The translations under genes were made by a program, and so were the position numbers. Under the pieces are notes generated by a model, which was not told the DNA's origin, searched no databases, and saw only the letters and a program-made list of their open reading frames with translations. From positions 1-64,000 of the forward strand of contig NZ_JAEEGC010000026.1 in NCBI RefSeq assembly GCF_019207025.1: 64,000 nt of DNA, written 5' to 3'. Origin of the DNA: Clostridium thailandense. Its GTDB lineage: Bacteria; Bacillota; Clostridia; Clostridiales; Clostridiaceae. Shown here piece by piece: positions 62,104 through 64,000 of this stretch. Numbering within the stretch: the stretch's first letter is position 1; each line of letters opens with the position of its first letter.

Positions 62104-64000
62104 CTAAATAAGGAAGCTTTTTTCACCAGTATAATAAATACTTAATTCATGAAGGGTTCTAGTACATGCTACATACAACAATCTTCTATCAAAATCATTT
62201 TTATATTTTTCAGCACAAGCATCATATATAATAACCACATCGAATTCTAACCCTTTTGCTAAATAGGCTGGAATAATAAAAGCACATCCTTTAGTCTCAG
62301 TGTCTGCATCTTTTAGTGCTGCAACTTTTGTCAATTCTTTTAATCTTTGTTCTATATCACAAGCTTCCTGCATTGTTTTACAAATGACTGCTATTGATTC
62401 ATATCCTTTTTCAAAGCACTTATTTATATCTGAAGCAATAGCTTGATCCATTGAAGTTCTATTTTCCATATGCAGTACCTTTGGCTCAGCCTCATGTCTC
62501 TCAAAAGAAACAAGTTCACACTTTCTATTTAATAGTTTTTGAGAAAATAAATTTATTTCAACAGAAGATCTATAACTCTTATTCATAAATATCTTAACTG
62601 ATTTTCTTTTATCTAATATTTCTTCAATATCATCATACAAGTTTTTATTTCCACATTTCTCAATAGTTTGATTAAAATCACCTAAGATAGTATATCTAGC
62701 TCCTTTAAATAGAAGTTTAAAAATTTGATATTGAAGCGGATAATAATCCTGTGCTTCGTCCACTACTACCTGTTTAATCTCCGAAAACTCTTCAATTCCT
62801 TCTAATTTTAGCTTAATATATAAAAGTGCAGCACAATCTTCATAGGAAATATAACCTTTTTCAAAATTTTTATTAGTTTGTTCTGCTATTTTATCTATAG
62901 TTTCAGGAAGTTGTAAACCTTCAGATAACTTAACCAAAAGTTCTTTTTTGCTAAAAAGCAACTTATACAATAGCATATAATCTATTTCTGTAAAACTATG
63001 AAGATGTTTCATAAATCTATTTGCCTCTTTAATTGCTAATAATCTGCTAAAAGGTTTTATCTCAAGAATGTGATTGCCAGACTTTTCTACAACCCTCTCA
63101 ATTTTTTCAAGTCTTTTCTCTCTTAAAGGATGAATTTTATTTAATATCATATTTTCAATTCTTTTTAATCTTTTGGATATAGGCATATCTATTTTGTTTA
63201 TAAGGAAAAAATTTTTGATCTCCTGTCTTGTTTCAATTATTTCACCATCGTAGTATATATCTCTAAAATCAATTAAGTTTTTTTCATAGTACTCTATCAA
63301 TCTATCTAGCACCTTATGGAAAACATCTGATCCCTTAAACTGAATGCTCTGAATCCTAGACGAAAAGCTCTCCTCATCCTTAAGAGTAACTAAAGTCTCA
63401 AGCTGAATCTGCCTGCTTTCAATAGAAAATCTTTTTCCTAGAAATTTTAATATAATATCATCAAAGGTAATTTGTTCTACATTCTCCTCTCCAAGCTCTG
63501 GAAGAACATCTGAAATATACTTACTAAATATAGAGTTAGGTGAAATTATAATAACGTTGTTTATACCAAGCCTAGAGTTTAATCCTTCATAGAGTAAAAA
63601 TGCAATTCTATGCAAGGCTATAGATGTCTTTCCACTTCCTGCTACTCCCTGTACAATCAGCAGCTCATTTTCAGTATCTCTTATAATAAGATCTTGCTCC
63701 TTTTGAATAGTTTCTACTATACTTCTCATCTTAGAAGATGCACTGCGACTTAAAACTTCCTGTAATATTTCATCATTAATTCTTATACTGCTGTCAAAAA
63801 AATACTTAAGCTTACAATCTTTAATTTTGTACTGTCTCTTCAAAAGTATATCTCCATTTATTATACCAACAGGTGACTTATAAGACCCTTTACCTAATTC
63901 ACATCGATAAAATATACTAGAAATTGGAGCACGCCAATCATATACAAGAATATCATCATTATCTGAATCCATTAGATTATATAGTCCAATATAAATTTTT
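62104..64000 (-). CDS. HelD-like superfamily 1 helicase (partial, 5' end beyond window)
   Basis: The visible 631 codons stay open to the right edge, so the true start is outside. An N-terminal block VYDWRAPISSIFYR is typical of HelD/YvgS proteins. Walker A is VQGVAGSGKTSIALHR, the DEAQDYYPLQ motif corresponds to motif II, and LTIYYTGE-like end motifs follow (YVACTRTLHELSIYYTG). HelD proteins bind and recycle stalled RNA polymerase and can confer rifamycin tolerance in some bacteria; close relatives act as DNA helicases. Which role applies here cannot be read from the sequence. Confidence 0.85.
   Translation of the reverse strand, partial: KIYIGLYNLMDSDNDDILVYDWRAPISSIFYRCELGKGSYKSPVGIINGDILLKRQYKIKDCKLKYFFDSSIRINDEILQEVLSRSASSKMRSIVETIQKEQDLIIRDTENELLIVQGVAGSGKTSIALHRIAFLLYEGLNSRLGINNVIIISPNSIFSKYISDVLPELGEENVEQITFDDIILKFLGKRFSIESRQIQLETLVTLKDEESFSSRIQSIQFKGSDVFHKVLDRLIEYYEKNLIDFRDIYYDGEIIETRQEIKNFFLINKIDMPISKRLKRIENMILNKIHPLREKRLEKIERVVEKSGNHILEIKPFSRLLAIKEANRFMKHLHSFTEIDYMLLYKLLFSKKELLVKLSEGLQLPETIDKIAEQTNKNFEKGYISYEDCAALLYIKLKLEGIEEFSEIKQVVVDEAQDYYPLQYQIFKLLFKGARYTILGDFNQTIEKCGNKNLYDDIEEILDKRKSVKIFMNKSYRSSVEINLFSQKLLNRKCELVSFERHEAEPKVLHMENRTSMDQAIASDINKCFEKGYESIAVICKTMQEACDIEQRLKELTKVAALKDADTETKGCAFIIPAYLAKGLEFDVVIIYDACAEKYKNDFDRRLLYVACTRTLHELSIYYTGEKSFLI

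Overview
The window is low-GC DNA with strong GGAGG-type ribosome sites, intrinsic terminators, CWB2 cell-wall-anchored proteins, many methyl-accepting chemotaxis proteins (MCPs), an orphan sporulation-type histidine kinase and papain-like, VanW and NodB proteins. This fits a Clostridium chromosome (sensu stricto, Gram-positive anaerobe). The species cannot be fixed from the sequence alone. No rRNA, tRNA, CRISPR array or autonomous transposase was seen.

Layout. 0.3-6.7 kb: a minus-strand OmpR-type two-component system, two CPBP membrane proteases, a phosphatase, a metallo-beta-lactamase-fold protein and a wrecked MCP gene. 7.8-18.7 kb: the most unusual region. It holds three related minus-strand promoter units, each once followed by a LytTR regulator and an AgrC-like kinase. 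One pair is intact (RR1-HK1), one has lost its regulator (HK2), and one is only a scar in front of a large mosaic surface protein. The HK2 unit continues into an intracellular papain-like protease with a very acidic repeat tail, a small helix-hairpin-helix-like protein and a TerB-like protein. 18.9-26.6 kb: phosphate transporter Pit with its DUF47 partner, a secreted LRAT-fold protein, a receiver fused to a lipoprotein-type domain, an XdhC-type factor, a ComEC-like lipoprotein and an acyltransferase. 26.9-42.2 kb: three intact MCPs, YihY, a secreted M16 peptidase, a broken sigma/anti-sigma locus, an ABC-exporter fragment and a MerR/TipA regulator. 42.5-51.9 kb: an MFS exporter, a KimA-like potassium importer and cell-wall enzymes (GH73 glucosaminidase, CWB2-NamZ, CWB2-NodB). 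52.1-64 kb: an RND efflux pump with adaptor and MarR regulators, a VanW lipoprotein, an orphan kinase, a thioesterase, a mini-thioredoxin and a partial HelD-type helicase running off the right edge.

How parts fit. Much of the window concerns the cell envelope (wall hydrolases, surface adhesin-like protein, efflux, CPBP proteases) and sensing (two-component systems, MCPs). It also carries many decay scars: at least six genes are deleted, fused or frameshifted, and several dispersed palindromic repeat families fill the gaps, one of them nested three deep at 61.6-62.0 kb. The best candidates for undescribed biology are the acidic-protease/HHH/TerB unit with its kinase-linked promoters and paired operator half-sites, and the nested palindromic elements.
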